Shown: positions 26,943-35,851, numbered from the stretch's first letter. The stretch: DNA of 64,000 bases from Arthrobacter ulcerisalmonis (GCF_900609065.1 NZ_UXAU01000018.1:22073-86072); one strand, 5' to 3'. Translations and numbers: made by a program. Notes: a model not told the origin generated them from the sequence alone.

Positions 26943-28541
26943 ATGCCGCAAAACTTGAGTTGGGACTTTATCCCCGTGGGCCTTCTGCTTGGTCCGTTCT
27001 TCTTGGTGACCGTCATCTACCTGGTCCTGCGCTGGGTGGTTCGGATTCCCGGCGGCGGCGTCTCGCCCGTTTCGGTGACGCAACATGCCTTGTGGGTGGG
27101 TGTCATTGGCTGGTTGGCCAGTTCACTACAGTCCGCGGGTATGATCGGCATCCTGCCCAACAACGGCGACGGCCCGCTGACCAACGCACTGACGATCATT
27201 CCTGTGTTGGCCTGGCCCATCCTGGGCGTGCTCGCAGTCCACGGCATCGGCCAGGTGAGCTACCCCGGCCATCGGCTGGAGCGGCGCCAAGCCACCCTGG
27301 AGGTCCGCAGGATCCGGGATTTCCTGCCGGTCACGCTCGGCTGGGTGACGCTGGCGATTTTCGTGCTGGCAGCTCTCCAGATTGCCGTGGTGGCCACCCT
27401 GCCCGGATTTTCGCCGCGGCCTTTCAGCGGCGGCGAGGTGGCTACTCTCGGCGCAGACGGACGCATCGCCGGCCTAACAGTGGCTGCCTACCTGGGTTTG
27501 GCGCTCTTGGTCTTGGCCATGGGGACCTGGGCTGTACTGTTACTGATCACGCGCCGTCGTCAGCTGGAAGCACTCGACCCAGACGACAACGCAACCCTAC
27601 GGACCATCGCCATGAACCGGTTGCTGCGGACAGTGGCCACTGTAGCCTCTGGCCTGACTGCGATCGCGGGGAACTTCGCGGTCCGGCCCGAGCCAGAGAA
27701 TGGCTCGGGTTCCTGGACCAACGTGATGGGAATCGTCAACCTCGTGGTCCTCCTGGCCATGTGGCGGTGGGCACCACCCACGTTGGCCTTCGGAAGTCCA
27801 GCAAACACCCGGGTCCAGGCCGCCGCCATCCCCGAAAGTCAGCCATCCACCAAGCTCGTCGTGTCCCTCGGGCCGGCGATGTGGCTCGGCGCCATCGTAC
27901 CGATGCTGCTGTTGCTGGCGGTCATGGGTCCGCTAACCCAGCCCGCTGTCATCGTCGCCGTGGGTGCGGCGGGGGTTCTGGGCGTGCTGGCATTCGGAGA
28001 AATTTTGCTGCACGTCAATTACGGCGCGACGAGCGCCTCTGCCGAACGTCCACCACTCATTCGCGCTGCAGCGGTAGTCACCGGTCTGGCCTTGGCGGTC
28101 CTGGCCGTCGCCATCGTGACGGTGGCACTGCGCCAGGCCGCACTCGGCGCTCCCCCCGACTGGGTTGCCACGGCCATAGCCGGCGCAGCCGTCCTGCTCA
28201 TGGCCGTGGGGCCGATTGCCCTTCTCCTTCGTCGACGACCGCTAAGCGACTCAACACCTGGGCTCGACGCTGCCCTGCGAGGAATCACCTTGCACCGCGT
28301 TCTCAGGACGGTAACGGCCTGCTCGGTGGTCCAGGCTGGCGTCCTCTTCTCCGTTTCTGCTCCGTCTCTGCAGGCCCGCTGGCCCCTGAATCCCGGCCCC
28401 TCCGCAATCATCTGGCAGGGAGCACCGCTGGCCGGGGCCTTCCTGATCGTCCTAGGGATTGCCGTTGCCCTCGTTCCGCTGCGCCGGCTCATCACCAACC
28501 AGGCACCCAGTGTCCGTTCCGCGGCGGACGCCGTACCTTGA
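26943..28541 (+). CDS. Large polytopic membrane protein with two homologous halves
   Basis: The 532-residue protein has at least ten membrane helices and an apparent internal duplication. LEALDPDDNATLRTIAMNRLLRTVATVASG in the first half matches LSDSTPGLDAALRGITLHRVLRTVTACSVV in the second, each placed after a basic loop (ITRRRQ, LLRRRP). I do not know the family; membrane proteins beside YtrA-like GntR regulators are often envelope-stress or export components. ATG 26943 has GGGGGA just upstream; ATG 26931 would add four residues. Its stop overlaps the GntR start (TTGA). Confidence 0.8.
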   Translation: MPQNLSWDFIPVGLLLGPFFLVTVIYLVLRWVVRIPGGGVSPVSVTQHALWVGVIGWLASSLQSAGMIGILPNNGDGPLTNALTIIPVLAWPILGVLAVHGIGQVSYPGHRLERRQATLEVRRIRDFLPVTLGWVTLAIFVLAALQIAVVATLPGFSPRPFSGGEVATLGADGRIAGLTVAAYLGLALLVLAMGTWAVLLLITRRRQLEALDPDDNATLRTIAMNRLLRTVATVASGLTAIAGNFAVRPEPENGSGSWTNVMGIVNLVVLLAMWRWAPPTLAFGSPANTRVQAAAIPESQPSTKLVVSLGPAMWLGAIVPMLLLLAVMGPLTQPAVIVAVGAAGVLGVLAFGEILLHVNYGATSASAERPPLIRAAAVVTGLALAVLAVAIVTVALRQAALGAPPDWVATAIAGAAVLLMAVGPIALLLRRRPLSDSTPGLDAALRGITLHRVLRTVTACSVVQAGVLFSVSAPSLQARWPLNPGPSAIIWQGAPLAGAFLIVLGIAVALVPLRRLITNQAPSVRSAADAVP

Positions 28542-28990
28542 GCGCAGGCATCACGGTGGACCTCGGTTCCGCCACAGCCCCCTACGAACAAATCCGCTCC
28601 CAGATCGCTTCCCTGGTGGCGCTGGGCGAGCTCACCCCAGCCACCAAACTTCCCTCGGTGCGAAGCCTGGCCGCCGACCTTGGCATCGCCGCCGGAACGG
28701 TGGCCCGGGCGTACAAGGAACTTGAGGCTGCTGGTGTGGTGCAATCACGACGGCGGGGCGGCACCATCGTGGCGACCCGTCCACCCGGACCTGCTGGGCA
28801 CGCCGCTGCTGGTTCCCATGGCGAAGGCGAGGCGGCGCCCGCCGCAGCGGACCTCGCCGAGGTTCGCGTCGCCGTCGACCGTTACATCAAACTGGGCCGC
28901 CGCGCGGGGCTGGCCGATGAGGTTTTGGTGGACCTGGTCCGCGGCAGGCTACGCCAGGACGGGCCCGCCGCCGGTAGACTTGGGACGTGA
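28538..28990 (+). CDS. GntR-family regulator, short YtrA-like type
   Basis: The 150-residue protein has the GntR winged helix ([61 protein letters not shown]) and only a short C-terminal dimer helix region, with no large ligand domain. That is the YtrA subfamily, which pairs with ABC or membrane proteins and represses its own operon. The start may be TTG 28538, overlapping the previous stop, or GTG 28556 ([12 protein letters not shown]). The end overlaps the thyA GTG by four bases. Confidence 0.85.
   Translation: MSAGITVDLGSATAPYEQIRSQIASLVALGELTPATKLPSVRSLAADLGIAAGTVARAYKELEAAGVVQSRRRGGTIVATRPPGPAGHAAAGSHGEGEAAPAAADLAEVRVAVDRYIKLGRRAGLADEVLVDLVRGRLRQDGPAAGRLGT
28975..28980 (+). promoter_or_regulatory. 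thyA: -10 box of thyA inside GntR gene
   Basis: TAGACT, TGGGAC, then the thyA GTG at 28987. It suggests an own, leaderless start for thyA besides read-through from the GntR operon. Confidence 0.45.
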
Positions 28991-29790
28991 GTATTGCTAC
29001 CCCCTACGAAGACCTGCTTCGCGACGTCCTGGCTGAGGGCACGCATAAATCGGATCGAACGGGAACGGGAACCACCAGCGTTTTCGGCCGACAGATGCGG
29101 TTCGATCTGGCCACGAGCTTCCCGCTGATCACCACCAAACGGGTCCACTTCAAGTCCGTGGCCGTGGAGCTGCTGTGGTTCCTGCGCGGCGAATCGAACG
29201 TCCGTTGGATGCAGGAGCAAGGCGTTACCATCTGGAACGAATGGGCGGACGCTGACGGTGAACTAGGACCGGTCTACGGCGTCCAGTGGCGCAGCTGGCC
29301 CACCCCAGCCGGCGGCCACATCGACCAGATTGCCGAGCTGGTGGAGAACCTCAAGGCCAACCCTGACTCCCGCCGTCACATCGTCTCCGCCTGGAACGTC
29401 TCCGAACTCAGCGACATGGCTTTGCCGCCTTGCCACGCTTTCTTCCAGTTCTACGTGGCGGACGGCAAACTCTCCTGCCAGCTGTACCAGCGCTCCGCGG
29501 ACATGTTCCTGGGTGTGCCCTTCAACATCGCCTCTTACGCCCTGCTGACCTGCATGGTTGCTCAGCAGGTGGGGCTTGAGCCCGGCGAATTCGTCTGGAC
29601 CGGCGGCGATGTCCACATCTATGAGAACCACATGGACCAGGTCCTCAAGCAGCTGGCGCGTGAACCTTACGAGTACCCCCAGCTGAAGATCACCCGCACC
29701 CCGGACTCGATCTTCGAGTACACCCTTGACGACTTCGAGGTGGTCGATTACCAGCACCACCCCACCATCAAGGCACCGATCGCCGTATGA
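28987..29790 (+). CDS. thyA: Thymidylate synthase
   Basis: The 267-residue enzyme methylates dUMP to dTMP with methylene-tetrahydrofolate. It starts [20 protein letters not shown] and contains [20 protein letters not shown], the catalytic cysteine in [32 protein letters not shown] and the C-terminal [13 protein letters not shown]. It overlaps the dihydrofolate reductase gene by four bases, the standard pairing since ThyA produces the dihydrofolate that the reductase recycles. Confidence 0.97.
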   Translation: MSIATPYEDLLRDVLAEGTHKSDRTGTGTTSVFGRQMRFDLATSFPLITTKRVHFKSVAVELLWFLRGESNVRWMQEQGVTIWNEWADADGELGPVYGVQWRSWPTPAGGHIDQIAELVENLKANPDSRRHIVSAWNVSELSDMALPPCHAFFQFYVADGKLSCQLYQRSADMFLGVPFNIASYALLTCMVAQQVGLEPGEFVWTGGDVHIYENHMDQVLKQLAREPYEYPQLKITRTPDSIFEYTLDDFEVVDYQHHPTIKAPIAV

Positions 29791-30362
29791 CTGCCGTGAA
29801 CCCGCAAGCTTTCACGGAGCAGCTAGCTACTACTCTGACCGGCGTTGGCCTGGTGTGGGCGCAGACCCCTGCCGGTGTGATCGGCATGGCGGGGGACATG
29901 CCGTGGCACCTGCCGGAGGACCTCAAGCACTTCAACCGCCTCACCTCCGGGCACCCGGTCATCATGGGCCGCAAAACGTGGTTGTCCTTCCCTGACAAGT
30001 ACCGCCCCCTCCCCCGCCGCACCAATATCGTCATCACCCGGCAGAAAAGCTGGGCTGACACGCCTGAGGCCGCGGGCGCCGTCGTGGTTTCCTCCCTGGA
30101 CGACGCCCTCCTCGAGTCGCAATTCGCCCCCGGCAGCGAGATGGTGTGGATCCTGGGCGGCGGCGAGATCTTTCGGCAATCGGCCGAACTCGCCAACACC
30201 GCCGTGGTCACCACCATCGACGTGACGGCCGACGGCGACACCTACGCTCCCGAGCTCAGCGCCGTATGGGCGGCCACCACCGCAAGCCCCGCCGACGGCT
30301 GGCTGACCGCCGCCAACGGCACCCGATACCGCTTCACCTCATGGACAAGAACCGAAAGCTAG
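29787..30362 (+). CDS. folA: Dihydrofolate reductase
   Basis: A 191-residue reductase: [34 protein letters not shown] and [14 protein letters not shown] are the conserved folate and NADPH contacts, [11 protein letters not shown] the second NADPH motif, and RYRFTSW the typical end. A short N-terminal extension ([19 protein letters not shown]) precedes the first strand. It is translationally coupled to thyA and followed at once by a small membrane protein gene. Confidence 0.95.
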   Translation: MTAVNPQAFTEQLATTLTGVGLVWAQTPAGVIGMAGDMPWHLPEDLKHFNRLTSGHPVIMGRKTWLSFPDKYRPLPRRTNIVITRQKSWADTPEAAGAVVVSSLDDALLESQFAPGSEMVWILGGGEIFRQSAELANTAVVTTIDVTADGDTYAPELSAVWAATTASPADGWLTAANGTRYRFTSWTRTES

Positions 30363-30364
30363 GC

Positions 30365-30583
30365 ATGCTCAAAAAACCCGAAACCCTGTTCGTCCTGGGC
30401 TACATGCTGCTGCCCCTGTTGGGCCTGCTGTCCGCCATCGTGGGACTGACCATGATTCTCGGCGGCAACAAGATCGCTGGGGCGATTGTCCTGGTGGTGG
30501 TAACTCAGCTATTCACGTTCGGCGCCTACTTTGCGATCCGCGCCCGCAAGAACGCCCTCCTGGCAGAAGCGGACCGCGCGTAG
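30365..30583 (+). CDS. Small two-helix membrane protein behind dihydrofolate reductase
   Basis: 72 residues with helices LFVLGYMLLPLLGLLSAIVGLTMIL and IAGAIVLVVVTQLFTFGAYFA and a basic end. ATG 30365 follows the reductase stop by two bases; an ATG at 30341 inside the reductase gene is also in frame. Likely the last gene of the thyA-folA unit. Function unknown. Confidence 0.75.
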   Translation: MLKKPETLFVLGYMLLPLLGLLSAIVGLTMILGGNKIAGAIVLVVVTQLFTFGAYFAIRARKNALLAEADRA

Positions 30584-30630
30584 CCCTACTGTCGTGACGT
30601 AACCGACTGCACCTGGCACGCCGGGAAGTC

Positions 30631-30636
30631 TAAACT
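30631..30636 (+). promoter_or_regulatory. asd: -10 box of asd, leaderless geometry
   Basis: TAAACT, GGTCCA, then the asd ATG at 30643. No Shine-Dalgarno is present, as expected for a leaderless message. Confidence 0.5.
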
Positions 30637-30642
30637 GGTCCA

Positions 30643-31773
30643 ATGACTACAGCAGCTACCCCTTCTGTCGGCCTGGTCGGATGGCGCGGCATGGTGGGCT
30701 CCGTCCTCATGCAGCGCATGCAGGACGAGGGCGACTTCGCCAACATCAACCCGGTCTTCTTCTCCACGTCCAACGCGGGCGGTGCCGCCCCGTCCTTCGC
30801 CGACGGCGCAGGCAAGCTCGAAGACGCGTTCGACCTTGAGACGCTGGCCAAGCTGCCCATTATTGTCACCGCCCAGGGCGGCGACTACACCAAGCAAGTC
30901 CACAGCGACCTGCGCGGTCGCGGCTGGGACGGCCTCTGGATCGATGCCGCCTCCACCCTGCGGATGAACGACGATTCGATCATTGTGCTCGATCCGATCA
31001 ACCGCGACGTCATCGACAAGGGCCTGGTCAACGGCACCCGCGACTACATCGGCGGCAACTGCACCGTGTCCTGCATGCTCATGGGCCTGGGCGGACTCTT
31101 CAAAAATGACCTGGTCGAATGGGGCACCTCCATGACCTACCAGGCTGCCTCCGGTGGCGGGGCCCGGCACATGCGCGAGCTGCTCAGCCAGTTCGGCACG
31201 CTCAACGCCGAGGTCAGCACGGAACTGGACGACCCGGCGTCGGCCATCCTCGAGATTGACCGCAAGGTCCTGGCCCACCAGCGCACGGACATCGACGCCA
31301 CCCAGTTCGGCGTTCCGCTCGCCGGCTCCCTGATCCCCTGGATCGACGCGGACCTGGGCAACGGGCAGTCCAAAGAAGAGTGGAAAGCAGGTGTGGAGAC
31401 CAACAAGATCCTGGGCACGTCCGAGGAAAACCGCATCATCATGGACGGGCTCTGCATCCGTATCGGCGCCATGCGCTCACACTCCCAGGCGCTGACCCTG
31501 AAGCTCCGTGAAGACCTGCCGGTGGCGGAGATCGAGTCGCTCCTGGCCGCCGACAACGAATGGGCCAAGGTGGTTCCCAACACGAAGGAAGCATCCATGG
31601 CGGATCTGACCCCCGTGGCTGCGTCCGGAACCCTGGACATCCCCGTGGGCCGAATCCGCAAGATGGAGATGGGCCCGAACTACATCAGCGCCTTCACTGT
31701 GGGCGACCAGCTCCTCTGGGGTGCAGCCGAACCGCTCCGGAGGATGCTGAACATCGCCACGGGCAGCCTGTAG
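30643..31773 (+). CDS. asd: Aspartate-semialdehyde dehydrogenase
   Basis: The 376-residue enzyme reduces aspartyl phosphate to aspartate semialdehyde, the branch point to lysine, methionine and threonine. [18 protein letters not shown] is the NADP site, [15 protein letters not shown] holds the catalytic cysteine, and [18 protein letters not shown] the catalytic histidine. Length and motifs match the enterobacterial-type Asd rather than the shorter Gram-positive form. A very strong palindrome terminates the region downstream. Confidence 0.95.
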   Translation: MTTAATPSVGLVGWRGMVGSVLMQRMQDEGDFANINPVFFSTSNAGGAAPSFADGAGKLEDAFDLETLAKLPIIVTAQGGDYTKQVHSDLRGRGWDGLWIDAASTLRMNDDSIIVLDPINRDVIDKGLVNGTRDYIGGNCTVSCMLMGLGGLFKNDLVEWGTSMTYQAASGGGARHMRELLSQFGTLNAEVSTELDDPASAILEIDRKVLAHQRTDIDATQFGVPLAGSLIPWIDADLGNGQSKEEWKAGVETNKILGTSEENRIIMDGLCIRIGAMRSHSQALTLKLREDLPVAEIESLLAADNEWAKVVPNTKEASMADLTPVAASGTLDIPVGRIRKMEMGPNYISAFTVGDQLLWGAAEPLRRMLNIATGSL

Positions 31774-31840
31774 CGTTCGCCTATTAGGTGGGGAGCGGAC
31801 CCGGCTAAGACGGCCCTGCCCCGCTTCACTTCGCGTATCG

Positions 31841-31900
31841 GCGGCCCTGGCCCGCATAAGCGGTGTGCTGGGCAGCACCGCTTATGCGGGCCAGGGCCGC
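31841..31900. repeat. Perfect 25-bp hairpin, palindrome family A, copy 1
   Basis: GCGGCCCTGGCCCGCATAAG and onward (31841-31865) pairs without mismatch with 31876-31900 across a ten-base loop. TTTCG follows. A shorter related piece, CGGCCCTGCCCCGC, lies at 31811-31824. It sits between asd and the convergent AbiEi-like gene, so it can act as a terminator. The same sequence recurs at the other end of that gene. Confidence 0.85.
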
Positions 31901-31909
31901 TTTCGTGTT

Positions 31910-32875
31910 CTAGTGCCGCTCCTGCGGTCCAGAGTGCCGGGCCAGAAAGGCCAGCAGGCGCCCTTTCAGCTCCGGGGACCGGCCCAGCAGGTCCCAGTTG
32001 ATACGGAACACCGCCCAGCCGTCCTGAACCAGCGTGTTCTCCCGGTTGCGCTCTGCCAAGAGTGCCTCGGCCGTTGGCCTGTAGTCGAAGTACTTTGCCT
32101 CGCCGTCGAACTCGATCAGGATCCGAGTGGCGGGATCGGCAAAATCCGCACGGAACACACCGTTGGCTGTGGGGATCTGCACCTGCGGCACGAACTGGTG
32201 CATGCCAAAGGAGTGCAGCAAGAGCCTGGTCCGGGTCTCCCCTGCAGATTCGGACCGGCTGTCCAAGACATTCAGCAGGTTCTCGGCCCGCCGGCTCCCC
32301 CGCTTCTGCCCGAGTTGCAGCTGGTGGCGCAGGCCGGCCATCCGCGCGCCTTTGCGCAATGCATGGTCCCCAATGACAGCTGCTTGCTCCAGAGGCAGAA
32401 TCCGGGCGCAATCCAAGACAGTCCGTTCGAGGCTGGTGGCCAAGATTTCCCTCCCGTCCCGGGTCCGGAGGGTTGCTCTGTCTGCTGGTTGCAGGATGGC
32501 CCGGTGGGTCCGGACATCTTTTCCGGCACTTGTCCGGGAATTCGCGTAGTCCGTGGTGACGTGGATCAGGGGCGATGCACCCCATACGTCGCATTCGTGC
32601 AGCCGGGCCGCACTCACATGGCTGTAGCGTGAGTTACCTCCGGTGGACTCATAATGGGCCTGGATCTTCAGGGCGTCCCTGATCCACGGCTTGGCCGCCC
32701 GCCAGCTTGCCTGCTGGACGTAGGCGCCCCGGCGGGGCCGAAGAATGAGCCCGGCGCGGACCGCCGCCGTCAGGACTCTGTCGTCCAGTCCGGCGGCAGT
32801 CAACTGACGCGTTGAAGCGACGGTGCTGGTTGGCCAAGCTGTGTCCAGGAGGGCTTGGATCTTACTTTCGTTCAT
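31910..32875 (-). CDS. AbiEi-like/DUF559-type protein with PD-(D/E)XK fold
   Basis: The 321-residue protein starts with a winged-helix, antitoxin-like part (RQLTAAGLDDRVLTAAVRAG, ILRPRRGAYV, residues about 22-52). It ends with a nuclease-like core: VFRADFADPATRILIEFDGEAKYFD, whose D, E-x-D and K follow the PD-(D/E)XK/Vsr pattern, then LAERNRENTLVQDGWAVFRI. Such proteins are very common in actinobacteria and often called AbiEi-type antitoxins, but no toxin gene is adjacent. CAGCCT six bases before the ATG may be the -10 box. The gene is bracketed by two copies of one palindrome. Confidence 0.78.
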   Translation of the reverse strand: MNESKIQALLDTAWPTSTVASTRQLTAAGLDDRVLTAAVRAGLILRPRRGAYVQQASWRAAKPWIRDALKIQAHYESTGGNSRYSHVSAARLHECDVWGASPLIHVTTDYANSRTSAGKDVRTHRAILQPADRATLRTRDGREILATSLERTVLDCARILPLEQAAVIGDHALRKGARMAGLRHQLQLGQKRGSRRAENLLNVLDSRSESAGETRTRLLLHSFGMHQFVPQVQIPTANGVFRADFADPATRILIEFDGEAKYFDYRPTAEALLAERNRENTLVQDGWAVFRINWDLLGRSPELKGRLLAFLARHSGPQERH

Positions 32876-32956
32876 GGACCAAGGCTGGCGCGTGGCTGGT
32901 TATCAAGGGAGAGGGCAGAGACGTCATGTGGATAATTCGAGGCGCCGCCATCATCA

Positions 32957-33014
32957 GCGGCCCTGGCCCGCAGGAACGGCGCTGCCCAGCACCGCTTATG
33001 CGGGGCAGGGCCGC
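32957..33014. repeat. Imperfect hairpin, palindrome family A, copy 2
   Basis: GCGGCCCTGGCCCGCA is matched by TGCGGGGCAGGGCCGC with few mismatches and is followed by TTTCG. It has the same orientation and nearly the same outer sequence as the copy at 31841-31900 and ends just behind the convergently placed winged-helix gene at 33033. Confidence 0.8.
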
Positions 33015-33032
33015 TTTCGCCACCAGAGGGGG

Positions 33033-34229
33033 TTAGTTCGCCAGGAACGCCCGGTATCCGCGGGCAGCTTTCTCCAGTGCGGCCTGCGCCGTGGGGCCCA
33101 ACGGCCGGGTTTCATCAAATAGTTCAGGTACGACGGCGGCCCCCGGCCCAGTGCCTGCCAGCGACCAGGTGCCCACCACTTCGCCGGCCGCCACCACTGT
33201 TTTCTTGAAAACCCCGTTGTTGCCGGGAACAATCTTGTCCGCGTGCTCCGGCGGCAGGACCAGACTGCGGTCCTGGTAGCCCAGCACGAACTCGTCGAAG
33301 CCTGGCAGGAGCAGCACCGACCGTGCACCGGGCAGTCCCGAATCCAGGAGTTCCGCAGTTTCCGGCGAGAGCCAGTATTCAGTCCCTTTCACGTCGAGGG
33401 CCACCAACTGATCCCGAATATCGGCCAATGCTGCCCGAACTTCCGTCAGCGGCAACTGCGTCCACCACGCGAAGTCGCGAACCGTTGCTGGCCCATGGCT
33501 CCGTAAGTACCTGAGCAGGAACTCGGCCACAGCTTCTTCTCTGGGAAGCCGGCGCGAGGTACGAATCCAGTCCTCGAATGCCACCAACAGCTGCTGATTG
33601 CCTGACATGGGTCCCTGCACCAGCCAGCCATGCCTGCAAAGAGTGCCAAGGATGTGAATCCCGCGCTGGCCGGTGGTGGGTTGGCCTGCAGCCTCAAACT
33701 CTTTGAAAAGGTCCGGCCTGCTGACCGGTCCACCAGCGGCGATGCGGGTCAACGCCACGTCCCGCGCCTTCTCAATGTCCGCCCACGAGATGTCCAAGTC
33801 ACGGAACCGCGCTGCGATGCTCCGGGTGAGCTTCTCGGCCGTTAGATCCAGCATCCAGCCGAGATCCTCTGGTGCCACTAGGTGAAGTGTCCCGCGCATG
33901 GGCCAGGACCGCACAATGCGCCCAGTATCCAAGGCGGTCCGGACAGCACTGATCCCAGCACCAGGAGCACGGGAGCCAACGGCCCACAAGGCTGCCGGCA
34001 GGTCCTGCGCCTGAATGGCCGTAAGCCAGCGGACAACCCCTGCCACTCGGGCGACCCCAGCGGAGTAGGCGGAAGATTTTGCAGCGGCTGGTCCGGCAAC
34101 GGCGGCAGACTTCGCTGCGGCGGGTCCGGCCACACCAGTGGGTCCTGCACCGCCTGGAACCAAGCCTTGCGCAGCCAGCCGCAGCCTACCGACGGTCCGG
34201 CCGTCCAGTCCTCGCGCTGCTCCCGCCAT
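33033..34229 (-). CDS. AlkZ-like winged-helix DNA-binding protein (HTH_42 family)
   Basis: The 398-residue protein has the HTH_42 landmarks LTAIQAQDLPAALWAVGSR, HLVAPEDLGWMLDLTA, LLRYLRSHGPATVRDFAWW and LLLPGFDEFVLGYQDRS. AlkZ/YcaQ relatives are DNA glycosylases that unhook bulky or crosslinking adducts. AlkZ uses a Gln-x-Gln motif, and QAQ at residues 73-75 occupies that place. A Gly/Ala/Pro-rich insert with a repeated unit (VAGPAAAKS twice, about residues 33-52) interrupts the start region. TAGGAT six bases before the ATG gives a leaderless promoter. Confidence 0.82.
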   Translation of the reverse strand: MAGAARGLDGRTVGRLRLAAQGLVPGGAGPTGVAGPAAAKSAAVAGPAAAKSSAYSAGVARVAGVVRWLTAIQAQDLPAALWAVGSRAPGAGISAVRTALDTGRIVRSWPMRGTLHLVAPEDLGWMLDLTAEKLTRSIAARFRDLDISWADIEKARDVALTRIAAGGPVSRPDLFKEFEAAGQPTTGQRGIHILGTLCRHGWLVQGPMSGNQQLLVAFEDWIRTSRRLPREEAVAEFLLRYLRSHGPATVRDFAWWTQLPLTEVRAALADIRDQLVALDVKGTEYWLSPETAELLDSGLPGARSVLLLPGFDEFVLGYQDRSLVLPPEHADKIVPGNNGVFKKTVVAAGEVVGTWSLAGTGPGAAVVPELFDETRPLGPTAQAALEKAARGYRAFLAN

Positions 34230-34235
34230 GGCCCC

Positions 34236-34241
34236 ATCCTA
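34236..34241 (-). promoter_or_regulatory. -10 box of AlkZ-like gene
   Basis: Minus strand TAGGAT, GGGGCC, ATG at 34229. The divergent membrane-protein promoter lies only about 30 bases away. Confidence 0.5.
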
Positions 34242-34271
34242 GGGCTGGATTGCCTCGACCGGCAGGGCAAC

Positions 34272-34277
34272 TAGGCT
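34272..34277 (+). promoter_or_regulatory. -10 box of membrane-protein gene at 34.3 kb
   Basis: TAGGCT, GGAAGC, then ATG at 34284. Confidence 0.5.
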
Positions 34278-34283
34278 GGAAGC

Positions 34284-34787
34284 ATGACTTTGGGGAGTTT
34301 TTGGGGACTGCTTGCGCGCAGCACGAGGTGGTGGCTGGCGCTGGGCACAGTCTCGGTCGTCGTTGGAACTGGCCTGAGCGCCTTGGCGCTGACCGAGCTT
34401 ACGCCACGTCCCGCAGCCCTGCTTCCCGCCCTAGGGTTCAGCCTCGGCGGTGGATATGCGGTGCTCTTCCCGGGCTTGCGCACCTGCACCGGTGGAGTCC
34501 GGATCCACCGCGGCTGGACACAGCATCCACTGGCAGGAAGGGTGCTGTACATCAGTTCGCTGATCCTCGCCGTGGCCGGACTCGCCGCCTGCATCGCGAC
34601 CGGAATCAGGATGCCTGACGCATCGAAAATCTTGGTCTGGCTGGTGATGGGCCTTTACCTGGCGCTCGTGGGCTGGTCCGCAGCCGTGATCGGCGCCGCA
34701 GCCCGCTTCACGGCAGTCCGCAACGCAGCGACCAGCGAAGCCCACGCAGCCCGTCCAGCTGTTGGCGTTACAGCTCCAACCCGATGA
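34284..34787 (+). CDS. Four-helix membrane protein, unknown function
   Basis: 167 residues with four hydrophobic segments (WWLALGTVSVVVGTGLSALAL, ALLPALGFSLGGGYAVLF, VLYISSLILAVAGLAACIATG, ILVWLVMGLYLALVGWSAAVI). The C-terminal tail is hydrophilic. It is divergent from the AlkZ-like gene and overlaps the end of murB by 20 bases on the other strand. I do not recognise a family. Confidence 0.7.
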   Translation: MTLGSFWGLLARSTRWWLALGTVSVVVGTGLSALALTELTPRPAALLPALGFSLGGGYAVLFPGLRTCTGGVRIHRGWTQHPLAGRVLYISSLILAVAGLAACIATGIRMPDASKILVWLVMGLYLALVGWSAAVIGAAARFTAVRNAATSEAHAARPAVGVTAPTR

Positions 34788-35829
34788 GCAACGGTTCTGG
34801 GTGCAGCACAATACCGAAGTGACGTTCGACGCCGTCCCGCACCTCCCGCGCCACGGCCACCAAATCAGCGGCGCTGGCTGAGCCGCGGTTCGTAATTGCC
34901 AGCGTGTGCTTGGTGGACAGGGCAGCCCGGCCGGCAGCAACCGAGTCCGCGTCGAGGCCAAAGCCTTTCCCGAAACCCGCGCGATCAATGAGCCACGCGG
35001 CTGACAGCTTCACCAGTTCCCCCTCAGGGAAGCGCGGCGCATCGGCCGGCAATGTTGCGGCGAGCTCCGGGCTGACGATCGGATTGGTGAAGAAGGACCC
35101 GGTAGAATAGGTGTCGCGATCGGCGGCGTCCAGCACCATGCCTTTGCTGGCGCGGAGTCGGAGCACCTCTCGGCGAACATCGTTGGCGTAGGCGCGTTTA
35201 CCCACCTCGACGCCCAGCGAGCGGGCGAGTTCGGCGTAGCGGATAGGCGCGCTCATCCGTCCCAGCGGCAGTTGGAATTCCACCGTCAGCACCACATAGC
35301 GCGGCGACCCGTCAACGGTGGACTGTTTGAGGATCGAGTCCCGGTAGCCGAATTTAAGCTCCGAGGAGGTGAACGTCTGGACAGCGTTGCGCTGCCGGTC
35401 CCAGGTGCGTACGGCGGCGATGGTCTGGGAGACGTCGGCGCCGTAGGCACCCACGTTTTGGACCGGCGTCGCGCCCGTTGAGCCGGGGATTCCGGACAGC
35501 GCCTCGATGCCGGACCACGCGTGCAGCACGGCGTGGGAAACGAGGGCGTCCCAGTTGTGGCCGGCCTGCACCACCACCGCCACGCCGCCGCAGGAGTCCT
35601 CCGCGTTGACCGTGAACCCCTCAGAGGCGATCCGCAGGACCGTCCCAGGGAACCCGGCGTCGGACACCACAAGATTGGATCCGCCGCCCACGATCAGCAA
35701 CTGTTCCCCGGCGGCGTCGGCCGTCCGGACGGCGTCGATGATCTCGGCCTCAGTGGTGGCCTCGATGAACGTTCCGGCGGGGCCGCCAACGGCCGCGGTG
35801 GTCAGCTGCGAAAGCAAAGTGGGAGTCAC
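34768..35829 (-). CDS. murB: UDP-N-acetylmuramate dehydrogenase
   Basis: MurB reduces enolpyruvyl-UDP-GlcNAc to UDP-MurNAc in peptidoglycan synthesis. The 353-residue flavoprotein shows GGGSNLVVSDAGFPGTVLRI (FAD), SGIPGSTGATPVQNVGAYG, FGYRDSILK, and the proton-donor serine in STGSFFTNPIV, as in the longer type I enzymes. The GTG start at 35829 is backed by TAAGGT six bases upstream. It lies in a minus-strand run with an MFS transporter and two MaoC-type dehydratases. Confidence 0.96.
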   Translation of the reverse strand: MTPTLLSQLTTAAVGGPAGTFIEATTEAEIIDAVRTADAAGEQLLIVGGGSNLVVSDAGFPGTVLRIASEGFTVNAEDSCGGVAVVVQAGHNWDALVSHAVLHAWSGIEALSGIPGSTGATPVQNVGAYGADVSQTIAAVRTWDRQRNAVQTFTSSELKFGYRDSILKQSTVDGSPRYVVLTVEFQLPLGRMSAPIRYAELARSLGVEVGKRAYANDVRREVLRLRASKGMVLDAADRDTYSTGSFFTNPIVSPELAATLPADAPRFPEGELVKLSAAWLIDRAGFGKGFGLDADSVAAGRAALSTKHTLAITNRGSASAADLVAVAREVRDGVERHFGIVLHPEPLLIGLEL

Positions 35830-35835
35830 CCCACC

Positions 35836-35841
35836 ACCTTA
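35836..35841 (-). promoter_or_regulatory. murB: -10 box of murB
   Basis: Minus strand TAAGGT, GGTGGG, GTG at 35829. The position supports the unusual GTG start. Confidence 0.5.
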
Positions 35842-35851
35842 CAAGGGAAAG

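Noticed and set aside
26960..28537. Long upstream extension of the GntR frame through the membrane-protein gene
   Set aside because: The residues are Arg/His/Pro-rich out-of-frame translation; only the part from 28538 shows the GntR fold.
31910..32875. Two-gene abortive-infection toxin-antitoxin system
   Set aside because: The winged-helix protein is AbiEi-like, but neither neighbour resembles the nucleotidyltransferase toxin AbiEii.
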